Shown: positions 25,001 through 36,313, counted from the first letter of the stretch. The stretch is DNA of 64,000 bases from Allacma fusca (GCA_947179485.1 OX359248.1:28219378-28283377); one strand, 5' to 3'. Program-made: numbers and translations. The notes: a model not told the origin generated them from the sequence alone.

Positions 25001-26490
25001 TTCCGGAGCTTAGCTTCAATTCCGGAGCTTAGCTTCGATTCCGGAGCTTAGCTTCGATTCCGGAGCTTAGCTTCGATTCCAGAGCTTAGCTTCGATTCCA
25101 GAGCTTAGCTTCGATTCCAGAGCTTAGCTTTGATTCCAGAGCTTAGCTTCGATTCCAGAGCTTAGCTTCGATTCCAGAGCTTAGCTTCGATTCCAGAGCT
25201 TAGCTTCGATTCCAGAGCTTAGCTTCGATTCCAGAGCTTAGCTTCGATTCCAGAGCTTAGCTTCGATTCCAGAGCTTAGCTTCACATTCCGGAGCTTAGC
25301 ATCAATTCCGGAGCTTAGCTTCGATTCCGGAGCTTAGCTTCGATTCCGGAGCTTAGCTTCAATTCCGGAGCTTAGCTTCGATTCCGGAGCTTAGCTTGGA
25401 TTCCAGAGCTTAGCTTCGATTCCAGAGCTTAGCATCGATTCCAGAGCTTAGCTTCGATTCCAGAGCTTAGCTTCGATTCCAGAGCTTAGCTTCAATTCCG
25501 GAGCTTAGTTTCGATTCCGGAGCTTAGCTTCAATTCCGGAGCTTAGCTTCACATTCCGGAGCTTAGCTTCGATTCCGGAGCTTAGCTTCGATTCCGGAGC
25601 TTAGCTTCGATTACAGAGCTTAGCTTCACATTCCGGAGCTTAGCTTTAATTCCGGAGCTTAGCTTCGATTCCGGAGCTTAGCTTAAATTCCCGAGCTTAG
25701 TTTCAATTCCGGAGCTTAGCTTTAAATCCGGAATTTAGCTTCAATTCCGGAGCTTAGCTTTGATTCCGGTGCTTAGCTTAAATTCCGTAGCTTAGCTTCA
25801 CATTCCGGAGCTTAGCTTCACATTCCGGAGCTTAGCTTCACATTCCGGAGCTTACTTCGATTCCGGAGCTTAGCTTCGATTCCAGAGCTTAGCTTCGATT
25901 CCAGAGCTTAGCTTCACATTCCGGAGCTTAGCATCAATTCCGGAGCTTAGCATCAATTCCGGAGCTTAGCTTCGATTCCGGAGCTTAGCTTCGATTCCGG
26001 AGCTTAGCTTCGATTCCGGAGCTTAGCTTCGATTCCGGAGCTTAGCTTCGATTCCGGAGCTTAGCTTCAATTCCGGAGCTTAGCTTCGATTCCAGAGCTT
26101 AACTTCGATTCCAGAGCTTAGCTTCGATTCCAGAGCTTAGCTTCGATTCCGGAGCTTAGCTTAAATTCCGGAGCTTAGTTTCAATTCCGGAGCTTAGCTT
26201 CAATTCCGGAGCTTAGCTTCGATTCCGGAGGTTAGCTTAAATTCCGTAGCTTAGCTTAAATTCCGGAGCTTAGCTTCACATTCCGGAGCTTAGCTTAAAT
26301 TCCGGAGCTTAGCTTGAATATCCTATACTTAGCTGTAAAGTGACAGGTGGCAGATGGTAACATGGCAGTTGGTAATGTGGCAGTTGGTACATTCTGAGTT
26401 TTCAGAGCGGGTGGCAATAATTATTGTGGCAGTTCTCCGCGTGGCAGTTGTGCTTGTGGCAGTTGCTTAGGTGGCAGTAGACCTTTAACC
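22083..26490. mobile_element. 4.4 kb inverted-repeat element carrying a satellite, inside a paralogue A exon
   Basis: Splits the module 6 exon of paralogue A. The flanks carry CCCCTTTG at 22075-22082 and 26491-26498; gene B has this once, uninterrupted, at 46056-46063. Both ends share about 70 bp of inverted sequence containing GGTCTACTGCCACC, AACTGCCACAAGCACAACTG and GCGGAGAACTGCCACA. Inward lie more ACTGCCAC words, including three copies of a 31-bp unit at about 22169-22262, and then the 19-bp satellite. No transposase frame. The 8-bp duplication fits hAT or P superfamilies; the exact edge is ambiguous by 1-2 bases because of the C/G run. Confidence 0.88.
22351..26320. repeat. 19-20 bp satellite array, about 200 copies
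   Basis: Continuous tandem array of GAGCTTAGCTTCGATTCCG and variants (TTCCA, TTCAATTCCG, TTCACATTCCG). A recurring deletion variant, GAGCTTACTTCGATTCCG, is followed by similar neighbours near 22650, 23210, 23575, 24550 and 25850, which shows higher-order duplication of blocks. Each monomer contains GCTTCGATTCC, one base from the tRNA B-box GGTTCGANTCC, and the near-palindrome AGCTTAGCT. Confidence 0.95.
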
Positions 26491-26914
26491 CCCCTTTGGA
26501 CCCTTTTGGTTGAGAATAATTTGGAGGAAAGTAAGTTTCACAGAGGCTAATTGATGAGACGTGTTTTTCCCATTCGCAAGATTTTAGATTTCTGTGACAG
26601 TTCTTTTTATCCTCTGGGTATACCTCGAAAGATTCACCCGTACAACCAACATTTTCATACAAAACTACACAGTCCAAGGCGATACTCACAGATTCAACTT
26701 TTCCGCTGAAAGCTTACCCAGTATCATTCCTTAGGTTGATGCATTTTCGGCTTTCCAAATCATAATTACTACTTGGATCCCTGAAAGTTCGATCTGATCA
26801 TAAAGAATTGGATTCTTGAGGTGCTCTGTAATTACATAAAATTTCTACATTAGTTATATTTATAATACGTACATAGGTTATCATACTATTTTAAATCATA
26901 GATAATTCAGTCAC

Positions 26915-27415
26915 CAAATTTGGACATGTATTTAGAGGGCAACTCTTTCCCTAAATAGTTTTGACTAGTTCTTGGAAAGCAAAAGTTCCAGGAAGTGTCA
27001 ACTTCGCACCAGAAGAAATTGGCTTGTCCGGCCTCACAGGGGCTGCTACAATTTTTGTTGGCTAGAACTGCTATCGACAGACTGGTTTCGGAAGTAAATT
27101 TTGAGCAACATAGGCTTACGGAAGAAGCTTTTCGGTGCCATCCGCAAGATTCTAGATCCCTGTGTCATTTGATGTTTGTTTCATGAGACACCTCCAAATA
27201 TTTCCCAACACATCCAATATTATCATGTAGGCGCAGACAAACTGCATGGTCAATGGCAACTGAATCAATTGCATTGTTAAAATTAGCATCTTGTTCAGCA
27301 TCATATCCCAAGTTGAAACATCTTGGCATTGTCGCAGTGTCAATGGTAATGTGTTTATCCCGAAACCATTCCTTTATGTACAGGCTTGCCCAGCGGCTAA
27401 ATCCAGGTGTTACTT
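26915..27415 (-). pseudogene. Paralogue A, module 5 exon with premature stop
   Basis: 501 nt, exactly the length of the gene B exon at 46976-46476, so there are no indels. The only disabling change seen is TGA at 27165-27167 where gene B has TGC/TGT (ETNIKC). It keeps NFFWCEVDTSWNFC, whereas gene B reads LFCCEVDTSWNFC here, so the WC signature is better preserved in the pseudogene. Confidence 0.85.
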
Positions 27416-27524
27416 CTGGAACTGATGCTGCAAAATCGTCATTAATTTAATTGAGTATCGGGCATAAAAATCTTACAACGGATTTATGTGATATGTTATA
27501 ATATTCGAGTTTATCCTCAAATAC

Positions 27525-28258
27525 CATAATCTTGAGTGCAATTTCCGGAACAGAAGTTTCCGAGAAAGCTTTGCCCTGGCCGTGGAATACAAAACTCCTG
27601 GGAACCATTCGCTAAGTGACACCAAAAATACGGTTTTCCTCTGGTGGCACAATCGTCAATGCATACCTGCCCTGTTATTCCCTTTGGTTTTGGAAATTTT
27701 CTTGGGAAACGAGTATCAATGACGAGACACTTGTACTCCAATTATTGCAGTTTTCTAAATTTTCATGACACTCAACATTATCATACGACGATATGACAAG
27801 AAAATTTCCAGTACAACCCACAGAGTCATACAGAACCACGCAGGAAAACAGATTAGCCGAACTCAGGCGAATGGAATAGACCATGTGGTTAAAATTTACG
27901 GACAAGTTTTCATCATATCCAAGATTAAAGCATTTCACTTCTTTCCTATTAGATATAGTAGTACTTTTTGCTTGAACCGCATACCCACAAAGAGTTGTGC
28001 CTCCTGATTTTCAGATTTTGAGGTCCCAATTCATAGACTACTATTGGCAGTGTTATTCCAATCAAGTTTAAGCGATCTTCCTGAGCAGCCAATATGTTCG
28101 TGAAGGACCACACAGTTTTCATTTAAGATCACTGATGAAGCTCGATTGTCGTAATTTGCATCACTATCATTATAATATCTGATATTAATGCATTCATCCA
28201 GCTGTTTCCTTTTCACCTCAAAACGTTTTCCGATGAAGGCGTGAAATTGAAATAACAC
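27525..28258 (-). pseudogene. Paralogue A, fused remains of modules 2 and 4
   Basis: The first part encodes CINIRYYNDSDANYDNRASS and CVVLHEHIGCSGRSLKLDW from module 2. At about 28037 the sequence jumps to the first codons of module 4 (TVYELG region of gene B), removing the second half of module 2, all of module 3 and both introns. Module 4 then carries a 3-nt insertion (an extra Asn) and a 10-nt deletion that shifts the frame, before resuming RKFPKPKGITGQVCIDDC in another frame. Confidence 0.85.
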
Positions 28259-28297
28259 GACTTGGTTTAAAATGCATCTGTAACTGGCTGCTGCTTA

Positions 28298-28523
28298 AGG
28301 GTGTACTCACATAAAGCATGTTTTGTCCGTGCACGTAAAATTTTTCTCCGTTACGGAAAGACCTCTCACATATGTTCAGACCGTATGTAATTACTTACGG
28401 AAGTGTGAATGTGAGATGTCTGTTCGTAAGCGGTTGGAATGTTGTTTCCGTTTAGTTCCTTCCGTGATGCCGACTAAAATATTTACGGTTACGGAAGGAA
28501 CATGTTTTATGTGAGTACACCCT
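28298..28523. mobile_element. 226-bp MITE with AGGGTGTACTCACATAAA ends
   Basis: Ends AGGGTGTACTCACATAAA and its inverse TTTATGTGAGTACACCCT; the interior is rich in TTACGGAA. Gene B lacks it: its matching sequence runs uninterrupted from GCTGCTGCTT into CACCACCATG (around 49283-49300). The target duplication is short and unclear (TA or a 3-mer), so the superfamily is open. Confidence 0.85.
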
Positions 28524-28899
28524 AATCACCATGGAAAAACAGTTAAATCGGTTATATATAGAGTTTGTATACAGTTTTCGCAAATAGGAACTAGGGCTAA
28601 TTGTAAATTAATTGCATCTACGGTTCGTTTTAAGCAGTACTCCTAGTAGAATACTAAAAACAAATTCCTGAATCACTGGCTTAAGGGAATGTAGGGTGGT
28701 CACGTACATATTTCGGCTACTTAATTTCTGATTTTACCTTTTCTTAGATACAAAACAAGAATTTATGGGAGTAAGTCTATTCAAACAAAGTAAAAATCTC
28801 GAAAAATGAATTTTTAATCAACCTTAATTAATAAAATCTTATTTGCATTCGTTATGCAAATCAAACTTCAATCAGTACCATCAACCTCTATGTCTATTT

Positions 28900-29056
28900 A
28901 AAAATGCCCTTGCATGTGGGGCATAATGCCCTCCGAAAATGCTCAGGCGAATTGGGCATTTTGATTTAAGGGCAAAACGTGGCCTTGTGGCAAACTGGGC
29001 ATTGGAGTTTTGGGCATTTTCAATCTAGAGCAAATTGGGCATTTTTGGGCAGATTC
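28900..29056. mobile_element. GGGCATTTT-word island
   Basis: Dense copies of GGGCATTTT and TGCCC on both strands, the same word as the elements at 55721 and 59453. The matching intron of gene B lacks it, so it is an insertion or part of one; I could not fix its ends. Confidence 0.6.
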
Positions 29057-29435
29057 GTTCAATACTGTAGAACAATTTGTACATTTTGGGAGTCAATTTA
29101 CAAATGATCGTTGATTCACGCTGAGGTGCTAACAATAACGGCATTTGATCGTAATAGATAAATTAAATAAATAGGAATTATTTGATTTTTTTCCCGGGGA
29201 ACTTTACGTAGCCCCTAGCATGACCGTACGCAAATTTGAGATGAAACGTTGCTGTCAATGCATACAAGTTCAAAGAGTACACTGTTGTACTGCGCAAGGT
29301 GCAATAACACAGTATAAGAAAAAAAAGAAATTGGAAACGTTAAGTGATAGTCCAATGAGCGAAGCCATACGCGTCGTTTTGTATGGGCATTAATATAAAC
29401 TAAATGTAAGATCCAGAGGATCCTTCCAGTTACGC

Positions 29436-30946
29436 TAGTGCTGTCTATGGGAACGGAAATTTGGTACCCATACCTGTTCCTGTACCTGCACCCATTTTTT
29501 CAGGAACTAAAGCAATGGTCCTGTTCCTGTTCCCATAAAAATGGGTACCAATTCAAAGTTCCTGGACCTGTTCCTGCAGGAACAGGAATGTTCCTGTTCC
29601 TGTTCCCAAAAGTACTTAAATACAAATAGAAAAGTACAACCTACACATTTATGCACCAGGTAACTCTATTTATGCATCGATTTAAAAAACCAAATATCAA
29701 ATCGACTTTATTAAAATTAAATAACAGCACACCATCTCCAATACCTTTAGCTACTCGAATTTAAATGACAATTCAGTAGTAGTCATTAAATTAATTATCG
29801 CAGCGCAAAGTACAGTAGTAACTGAAATTAGCTAAGACAAGTAGCACTTTCAATATACTTTTGCTGAACTAATAAGGAAACGAGCACGCTGGAGTTCCAG
29901 AGAATTCCATTTTTGCCACGTGTTAAATAATTATTATTTATTATTTTGTTAAATAATGACGTGCGAAAGAGTGACTTATTTGATATGTTGAGACGTACTT
30001 CTAAAATAATATTTTGTTGGTGAGGTATTTTTATATTATAAACTTCATGTGAATAGCAGGTAGGTACACGTTTTGTTCCTGTTCCCAAACCCGCTTTTGT
30101 TCCCAATAAATTAATATTCATTGCTTCAAACAACATTGCAAATCTCCTCCGCCGTACATTTAAATGGAAACCTACATTTACTCCTGGTATCAAAATAAAG
30201 AATTTTTTAAATACTGTGAAAGACCGAGAAGAATTAAACATGGGAGGAATATACCAAATAAATTGTGGTTCATGCAATTCTATATATATTGGAGAAACTG
30301 GAAGACCTCTAGAAGTCAGAATTAATGAACACAAAATACATGTAGAAAAAGATAATTACAAGAAATCTGCTGTAGCTAACCATATTCATAGAACAAAATT
30401 GAACCATCGAATTGAATGGAAAGATTCTAAGTTTATCCTGAAAGAACCTGCTCCATTTTTAAGAGAAGTTAAAGAAGGATTACTAATTCAGCAAAGCAAA
30501 CATCCCTTGATGAACGTCAATAAGGGTTACATATTAAGTGATGCTTGGAAACCAATTATTCCAAAATTGAATATAATTCTTTAGCTATTATTATACAATT
30601 TAAAAATAATTTTTGTAAAAACAGTAATATAATTTAATATTTCAATTTTTAAAAAAAATTAGTACGATTGAAAATGAAGCTAGTTTAGATGTTTAGCATT
30701 TAGTTGTAGATAGCCCGAAGATGAACACAGTTGTTGTTCGAAAGCTTGCTATTTATAATAAAAATGGATTCCACTGAAACCAATTTAAATGTGAAAAAAA
30801 AATTTGTTCCCATATTTTGGGAACAATTTCTATGTTCCCAAACGTTCCCAACGTATTTTGGGAACAAAATTTGTGTTACCGTACGCACTCATTCCTGTTC
30901 CTGCTCCCAAAAACCTGGGTGTCTCCTGTTCCCATGGACAGCATTA
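29436..30946. mobile_element. hAT-like element, GTTCCTG-word family, containing a Penelope fragment
   Basis: Ends TAGTGCTGTCTATGGGAAC and GTTCCCATGGACAGCATTA. The flanks are AGTTACGC before and ATGTTACGC after, an 8-bp duplication with one inserted base. The inner ends are saturated with GTTCCTG / GTTCCCA. A Penelope-type fragment and its 3-prime trailer (about 30119-30790) separate the left and right word-rich parts, so it inserted later. Confidence 0.8.
30119..30790 (+). mobile_element. 5-prime-truncated Penelope-like retroelement
   Basis: An open frame from about 30126 to 30584 encodes the end of a Penelope-like polyprotein. A linker (LLRRTFKWKPTFTPGIKIK) leads to a GIY-YIG endonuclease with GGIYQINCGSCNSIYIGETG, the Arg in VRINEHK and the Glu in REVKEG. 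The reverse transcriptase is absent, as expected from 5-prime truncation. After the TAG, 30711-30760 contains CCGAAGATGAACA...TGTTCGAAAG, a small stem-loop between conserved blocks found near the 3-prime end of such elements. Non-functional for self-copying, but the endonuclease frame is open. GIY-YIG plus CGSC is the basis for the call. Confidence 0.85.
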
Positions 30947-31200
30947 ATGTTACGCTAAGAGCCATTTCTTCTGGAGTTTCGTGTCCTTAATGTGCTTGTG
31001 TAGGTGGTGACAAGGGAATATAGTATAACCATTACATACATACATGTAGACAGTAGATATTATGCTGTGATGTAATGGTATATTACATGTTCGCATTTAG
31101 TAAGGTCGTACATACGGTGTAGGCGAATATTCAGTCTATATAATGTATTCGTAAATATGGAAACTACATTAACAAAGATAATAAATATGCAATATCATAT

Positions 31201-31385
31201 TTTTAACAATAATTTTCTCAAAAACTATTCGGTTGATTTTAGCTAAATACGAACTCATCCTTACTATTAACACAAGTTGTGTTCACAGAACGCTTCAATG
31301 AGTCGGTCCAACCGTTTTTGACAGTTTTTGATCACAGACAAAGACACATGGACGTATCATACAATGGGCTGACTACATCGTAAAA
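31201..31385. mobile_element. Decayed fragment related to the element at 20108
   Basis: Resembles the last ~160-bp unit and right end of the 20108-20655 element: CTCAAAAACTA...GATTT, AGGAATGTCCACA-like text, the GGACACACGGACGTA-like block and GGGCTGAC. Heavily diverged. Confidence 0.6.
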
Positions 31386-31734
31386 AATTGCCCCTCAGCT
31401 GGGTGTTTACGCGTTTGATTCAAATTTCTCCAGCAGGTATTTAACTTTACTATTCTCACCTTATACCGCGAAATTATTCCAAATGGGGGCACCTATACTA
31501 CCTACTATCGGTTCACAATATCAAAACTCACTCTTTCTCTGCGTACCCCTCCCCAATGATGTCATTGACCTTTGCGTACCCTAGAATACCGTTGAAGACA
31601 ATTTTCTAGATCCATGTTGTCATCAATGTGACCGTCCAATGGGTGGGCGCAGTTAGTGTAGAACGAGTTTTAATGTTAGGTGCGGATCGTGTATAACAGT
31701 CGTAAATGGAAAACTTATTTTCCAAACATCATAC

Positions 31735-32203
31735 CTGAATTGGAGCAATTCAGACACTCATTTCCAAAATGGTCGACCCCCGGTCGGGGAGAGCATAAAT
31801 CCTTGGAACCATTTTTTAGTGTACACCAAAAATACAGATTTTGTCGAGGGAGACAAGCATCAGTGCAGAGGTCACCCGTTGAGCCCTTGGGAATGGGGTA
31901 TGATTGAGGCATAATTGTGTCACAAAATCTTAGTGATGAAGTCAGGTCATTCCAATTACAAAACTCTAGGTTTCTCAGGCAATCTGAATTGTTTTGTGGG
32001 GATACCATCAGTTCATTTCCTGTACACCCCAATCCATCGTAAAGAACCACACAATTTCCATTAAGCTGAATGGAGGTGATGTATTTGTAGAAGCTCGTTG
32101 CAGAGTAGTTGCTTCGATAAAAATTGAAGCAGCGTCCAACATCTTCGTTAAAAATGGTGAGATTTGTCCCCTTGTATTTATTATGCTCAAAGACAGTTGA
32201 GCT
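31735..32203 (-). pseudogene. Paralogue A, module 1 exon (still open)
   Basis: Reads without stops from VFEHNKYKGTNLTIFNEDV through CVVLYDGLGCTGNEL and TDACLPRQNLYFWC to CSPRPGVDHFGNEC, ending at a GT donor at 31734. Aligns with the second exon of the intact gene (50668-50189) nearly residue for residue. Homology to gene B stops near 32205, where unrelated DNA begins, so the signal-peptide exon was lost or never copied. Confidence 0.85.
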
Positions 32204-32209
32204 TGGGAA

Positions 32210-33160
32210 GGACACCGCACAATCCTTACGAGAAAATGCCCTCTGTTCGATTTCAACGAAAAAATTACTGCAGGGTGCGCCTTGATGCGTAGATCATTTT
32301 TGATCATTGCCCCGAAAAAATCTGACGACGGGATTCGGAGATATCCCGGGTCAAAGTTAGCAAAAAATGAGGGGGGGCTCATGGGGTACCAAAAAATTCA
32401 AACAGTGAAAATTAGCAATATAACTTCAAAAATGGCAAGAATAAAAATTAAATAACGTGCAAAAAAAATTTCAGCGAGATATGACCTCAAAATTCCAAGA
32501 TACTGACCTCAAGAGGTCAAAGAGCGTCGATACCGGTTTCATAATCTAAACGGTGACCAAACTGGCCCAGATTGAAATTAGGGCTTTAATTAGACACATA
32601 TTAAACGTTAATATAATGTTCAATTCACTTTCAGAATGTCCGTCTCGTCAGTTCATTCAGTTTAGTCATGAATATTTAAATTAAAGTTCCTATCTTGAAC
32701 TTAAATTTTATTTTTAGTCGAAAATTAGGATTTTTTATGAATATCTGTCGAAAATATTTAGTTCTTTGCTGGTTTGGACCACTTTAAGCATTAGGAACAT
32801 ATAGACAAATTCTGAGTTTCGTAATACGTATTCTCACATTCTGTTCAATTCAGATCTCTTAATATTATCTAGACATTCACATTCATTCACGTTTGTTGCA
32901 TTTGCCTAACAGTTCAATTCAAACTCATTCGCTACATGAAGTGGAACGTTTTCAGTTCATTCAAATTCACTCAAATCTTTAAATATTTTAGCAACGTTCA
33001 ATTTCGTGAACTAGTTCATTGGATGAATTGTTACACGCATGGTATAAAATATCCGATAGTTTTCCCGGAAGCCTTGTACTGCACAGACGCAGCGGTTACC
33101 GACATTATAATTCCGCCCTGATGAAGCCAAAATCAAGTTACTTTCTCAGTTGAAATGTGG
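32210..33160. other. Non-coding, with a GTTCATTCA-rich island
   Basis: No gene. From about 32620 to 33030 the words GTTCAATTCA and GTTCATTCA recur, as in the word-saturated elements elsewhere, but I could not find inverted ends or a target duplication. Confidence 0.45.
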
Positions 33161-33167
33161 GGTCTCC

Positions 33168-33325
33168 CTAAAACACTGAAGAACTGAACACCTGAACACC
33201 TGAACACCTGAACACCTGAACACCTGAACAACTGAACAGCTGAACAACTGAACAGCTGAACAATTGAACAACTGAACCAATAAACACTAAGCCCCCTAAA
33301 ACAATGACTAGAACTGACCTGCTGT
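33168..33325. repeat. CCTGAACA tandem repeat, left arm of an inverted pair
   Basis: About ten tandem copies of a 10-bp unit (ACCTGAACAC / AACTGAACAG). It is followed by TAAACACTAAGCCCCCTAAA and GACTAGAACTGACCTGCTG. The reverse complement of this organisation is at 41855-41960, so the two look like the arms of one older element. Confidence 0.75.
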
Positions 33326-33333
33326 GTGCTGAC

Positions 33334-34319
33334 CAGAGGTGTGGAATATTTTGAAATATTATATTTGAAATAGTATTTGAAATACATTTAGTATTTCGTC
33401 TTTGGTATTTTTCTAGCCGTAAATTGATTAAGGTATTTTGTATTTCGTATTTTGTCAGCACCAACATGTCTACTTTATTTTATATTTCGTATTTTGAAGA
33501 TTACGAACGTTATAGTATTTTATATTTTTTTATCTTATAAAATTTACCCAGTTAGTATTTCAAATACAAAATATAGTTTTAAAATACATGACTCTGGCAA
33601 TTGTTAAGGTCGTCTCTAAAACATGCTCAAATATATATTTTAAATGTAAAAGCACTAATAATTTAAAACATTTTTAAACGAGTGTTTGAAAACTGTTGGA
33701 TGGGTATGAAGAAATTACTGTACAAATACATAAAATTCAATGTATCTGAGAACTATAAAGCTAGCTAAATTAGTGACGCGAATATAAATACATTACCCAG
33801 GAGTTATAAGATTACTTGTTTAAATTAAAAAATATTCTGTACCTACGGCCATGTTAATTTACTTTGATACACAAAAATGCACAACTCTAAAGCCTAATAA
33901 CATGCAGTTACCTTTATTAAGTTGATTTATTTTTAAATATCGTATTATTTGGCCGAATTATACAAAATACTTTAGGAGATTAAACTTTAGATACATCTCA
34001 TTGTCAGATATGTATACTTTGAGATAAATACGAGAGTATTTTCAAAATGTATTTCGTATTTCCAATACGGTATTTTTATTTCATATTTTCTCTTTTTGTT
34101 GGAAGGAAAGTATTTTATTTTGTATCTTGCCCAAATGACTCTGGATATTTGTATTTTATATTTTATCTTAACTAAGTTACACCTGGTATTTGTAGTTTAT
34201 ATTTGTATTTTAACTGTTCCTAAAATGTGTTATAGTTTATATTTGTATTTTAACTGTTATGAAAATGTATTTGTATTTTGTATTTCAATAATAAATTTAA
34301 TGTATTTTCCACACCTCTG
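33334..34319. mobile_element. hAT-like element, TATTTGTATTT-word family
   Basis: 986 bp with ends CAGAGGTGTGGAA and TTCCACACCTCTG and a perfect 8-bp duplication GTGCTGAC at 33326-33333 and 34320-34327. Both termini are saturated with AAATAC / GTATTTTATATTT words. No coding capacity. It is inserted in the left arm of the CTGAACA inverted-repeat element. Confidence 0.92.
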
Positions 34320-34683
34320 GTGCTGACCTCCCCCAAAACCTTATATTTTAAATTTTAATAAATAAATAAATGAAATAATATTAATATTATAAAGGTATTT
34401 ATTTCAACCTGTTTTTTCACATGGCTAACTGAAATCAAAAGCTAAATCAAAGAACAAACCGAACAATTTCCAGAACTAGTTTGCAATCAATGCAATGCGT
34501 CTTTGATATCTCTATTTCAAAGCCATAAAATGTTGTTAGTATTTATTGGCAGTAATAAAAAAATTCTTATATATGAGATTTAGTTCTGTCTAAGCTTGTT
34601 TTTTTAAATAGAAATGGGAAAGTCTATACTTTAGATGCTTGTATGATTATGTAATGAAAAATAACGTGTAACCCTATATGTAC

Positions 34684-35926
34684 TGTAATGAACCACCCTG
34701 GTTATTACCTGTGCTAAGTAATAAAGGCAGGATCAAATACAAAACCACTGGGAATAAACTCTTTATTTTTATTCAATAAAACCCAGAATAGAATTAATAA
34801 TGTTCCAGATACAATTTACCGTGAGGTATAACACTCTTCTCTATATACTTTACAATTTGACGTCTCCCCTAGACTACATATATCGCTCCAATTACGTGGA
34901 TAATACTCAAGTAAATTAATTATAGATATCAGTAACAAGTTGAGATCACTCTTGGTGGTAGCCTTACAAGATAACAATATTCCATAAGTATATGGCGCTA
35001 CAGTGTGTTACGGACTCTTATAAATTCAGGTAAAATACACTTATACATGTGGGGGGTATTTGGGGCGATGGTCTGTTTTACCCCTGACCAGAATTTCCCT
35101 GGAAGAAGTGTCCTGGCTTAGTGCCTTCTAGCCCTACAGGACAGCTCTGCTCTGCGCCTCTTAACGAGAGCGTAGAACCTCTCCAGAGCTATTATACCCT
35201 ACCCTTATAGCACGGGAAAAATGGTGCTACAAGCTAATATATGCCGTGGAAGTGGGCAAGGACTTATATGCCACACAACCGTGAAAATAATGGCATATAC
35301 GTATAGTACAGAATTTATTTATTTAATTTAAGATAGAGCAAAACACAAGGAAATGCATATATAGCTTAAATATAGCAAAAGCTAATATTTAAGGCAATAA
35401 TATGAAAGAAGAAATCAGGTAGGTAGTCGTAGATGCCCAAGTATGTACCCATAAAAATTACCTCTAGGAGAGTAATCGCTATAGGACTAGGCTGATGGAA
35501 AGTACCGTGTCTTTAAGGGGGAAAAAACGCAACGGGTCTATACCTTTTCCATAGGCTTTGCAAACGGCGCCTAGAGTAGGATTAATTTCAATAAAGTTAC
35601 AGAGAAAATATTACCCAAGGATTAAATATAGTAGGCCTGGTAGTTGTAATGTAGAAGGGTTGGGGCTCGTAAGTTGACACAACTTGCGAAAGAGTCATAG
35701 GTGGCTCGTATGGGAACATATAATAGTAGGGTTATGTGGAGAGACTGGGAGGAAGAGAATAGTGTGAGTAGAGTGGGCTGGGGTAGCTCCGCCTCCGCGG
35801 GAATCAAAGTATAGCCTGGCTAAGAATGTGTGTAAGAGTGAGTGTGTGTGTTGTGGAGAGTAGGAATTCACATACAGGTAAGTTTTAAGTTATTTAGTAT
35901 TTATAATTAAGATCATAATTATTACA
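34684..35926 (-). repeat. 3-prime LTR of the gypsy-type element
   Basis: 1243 bp, the partner of the LTR at 40561-41803. On the minus strand it is preceded by a purine run AAAGGGGAGAAT (35927-35938), the likely second-strand primer tract. Confidence 0.95.
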
Positions 35927-36313
35927 ATTCTCCCCTTTAATCTGGAGTAGCACAATGGTGCACGAGAGATTAACACAAATGATGTACAGTAACGAACACA
36001 ATAATATAGGTTAGGCATCATAAATCAGTTTTATGATTGATCACAATAACAATAGAACAATATAATGATCAGACTCTAGATCGAACACAGTAACAATATT
36101 CAGTATCAGTCTTTAAATGGAACACAATAAACAATTCAGACCAATGATTATACTTTAGACGTGAGAACACACAATATAAGTTGATATAAGGACATAACAC
36201 AATAATAGACACAACAAGGTTTCGTCATAGCATATTTTATCACTGGATATGTAAAAGTGACAAGACTTATTTACAAATGAGTAAGCACAACAGAGATACA
36301 ACAAGATTCAAAG

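Larger units (their letters stand above)
21717..32203 (-). pseudogene. Paralogue A of the crystallin-like/WC multimodule gene, broken
   Basis: Decayed copy of the intact gene at 45702-51750, same strand and exon order. Surviving parts: module 1 (32203-31735, open); first half of module 2 (28258-28038), fused directly to module 4 (28037-27525); module 5 (27415-26915); module 6 (26825-26491 plus 22082-21934, split by a 4.4 kb transposon); and the tail exon (21832-21717). Module 3 and the signal-peptide exon are missing. Lesions: a deletion joining modules 2 and 4; a 10-nt deletion in module 4 after the CNWSTSVSS region; an in-frame TGA at 27165-27167 replacing a conserved Cys in module 5; and a 1-nt loss plus TAC-to-TAA in module 6. 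Several mobile elements sit in its introns. Expression as a full protein is impossible; a short product from module 1 cannot be excluded. Confidence 0.9.

Noticed and set aside
22351-26320. CRISPR-like array or tRNA gene cluster
   Set aside because: The units are contiguous 19-20 bp tandem repeats without unique spacers, and no cloverleaf surrounds the B-box-like words.
35622-35807. Identical 61-codon frames in both LTRs (also 41499-41684)
   Set aside because: They lie within the LTRs and match only because the LTRs are duplicates.
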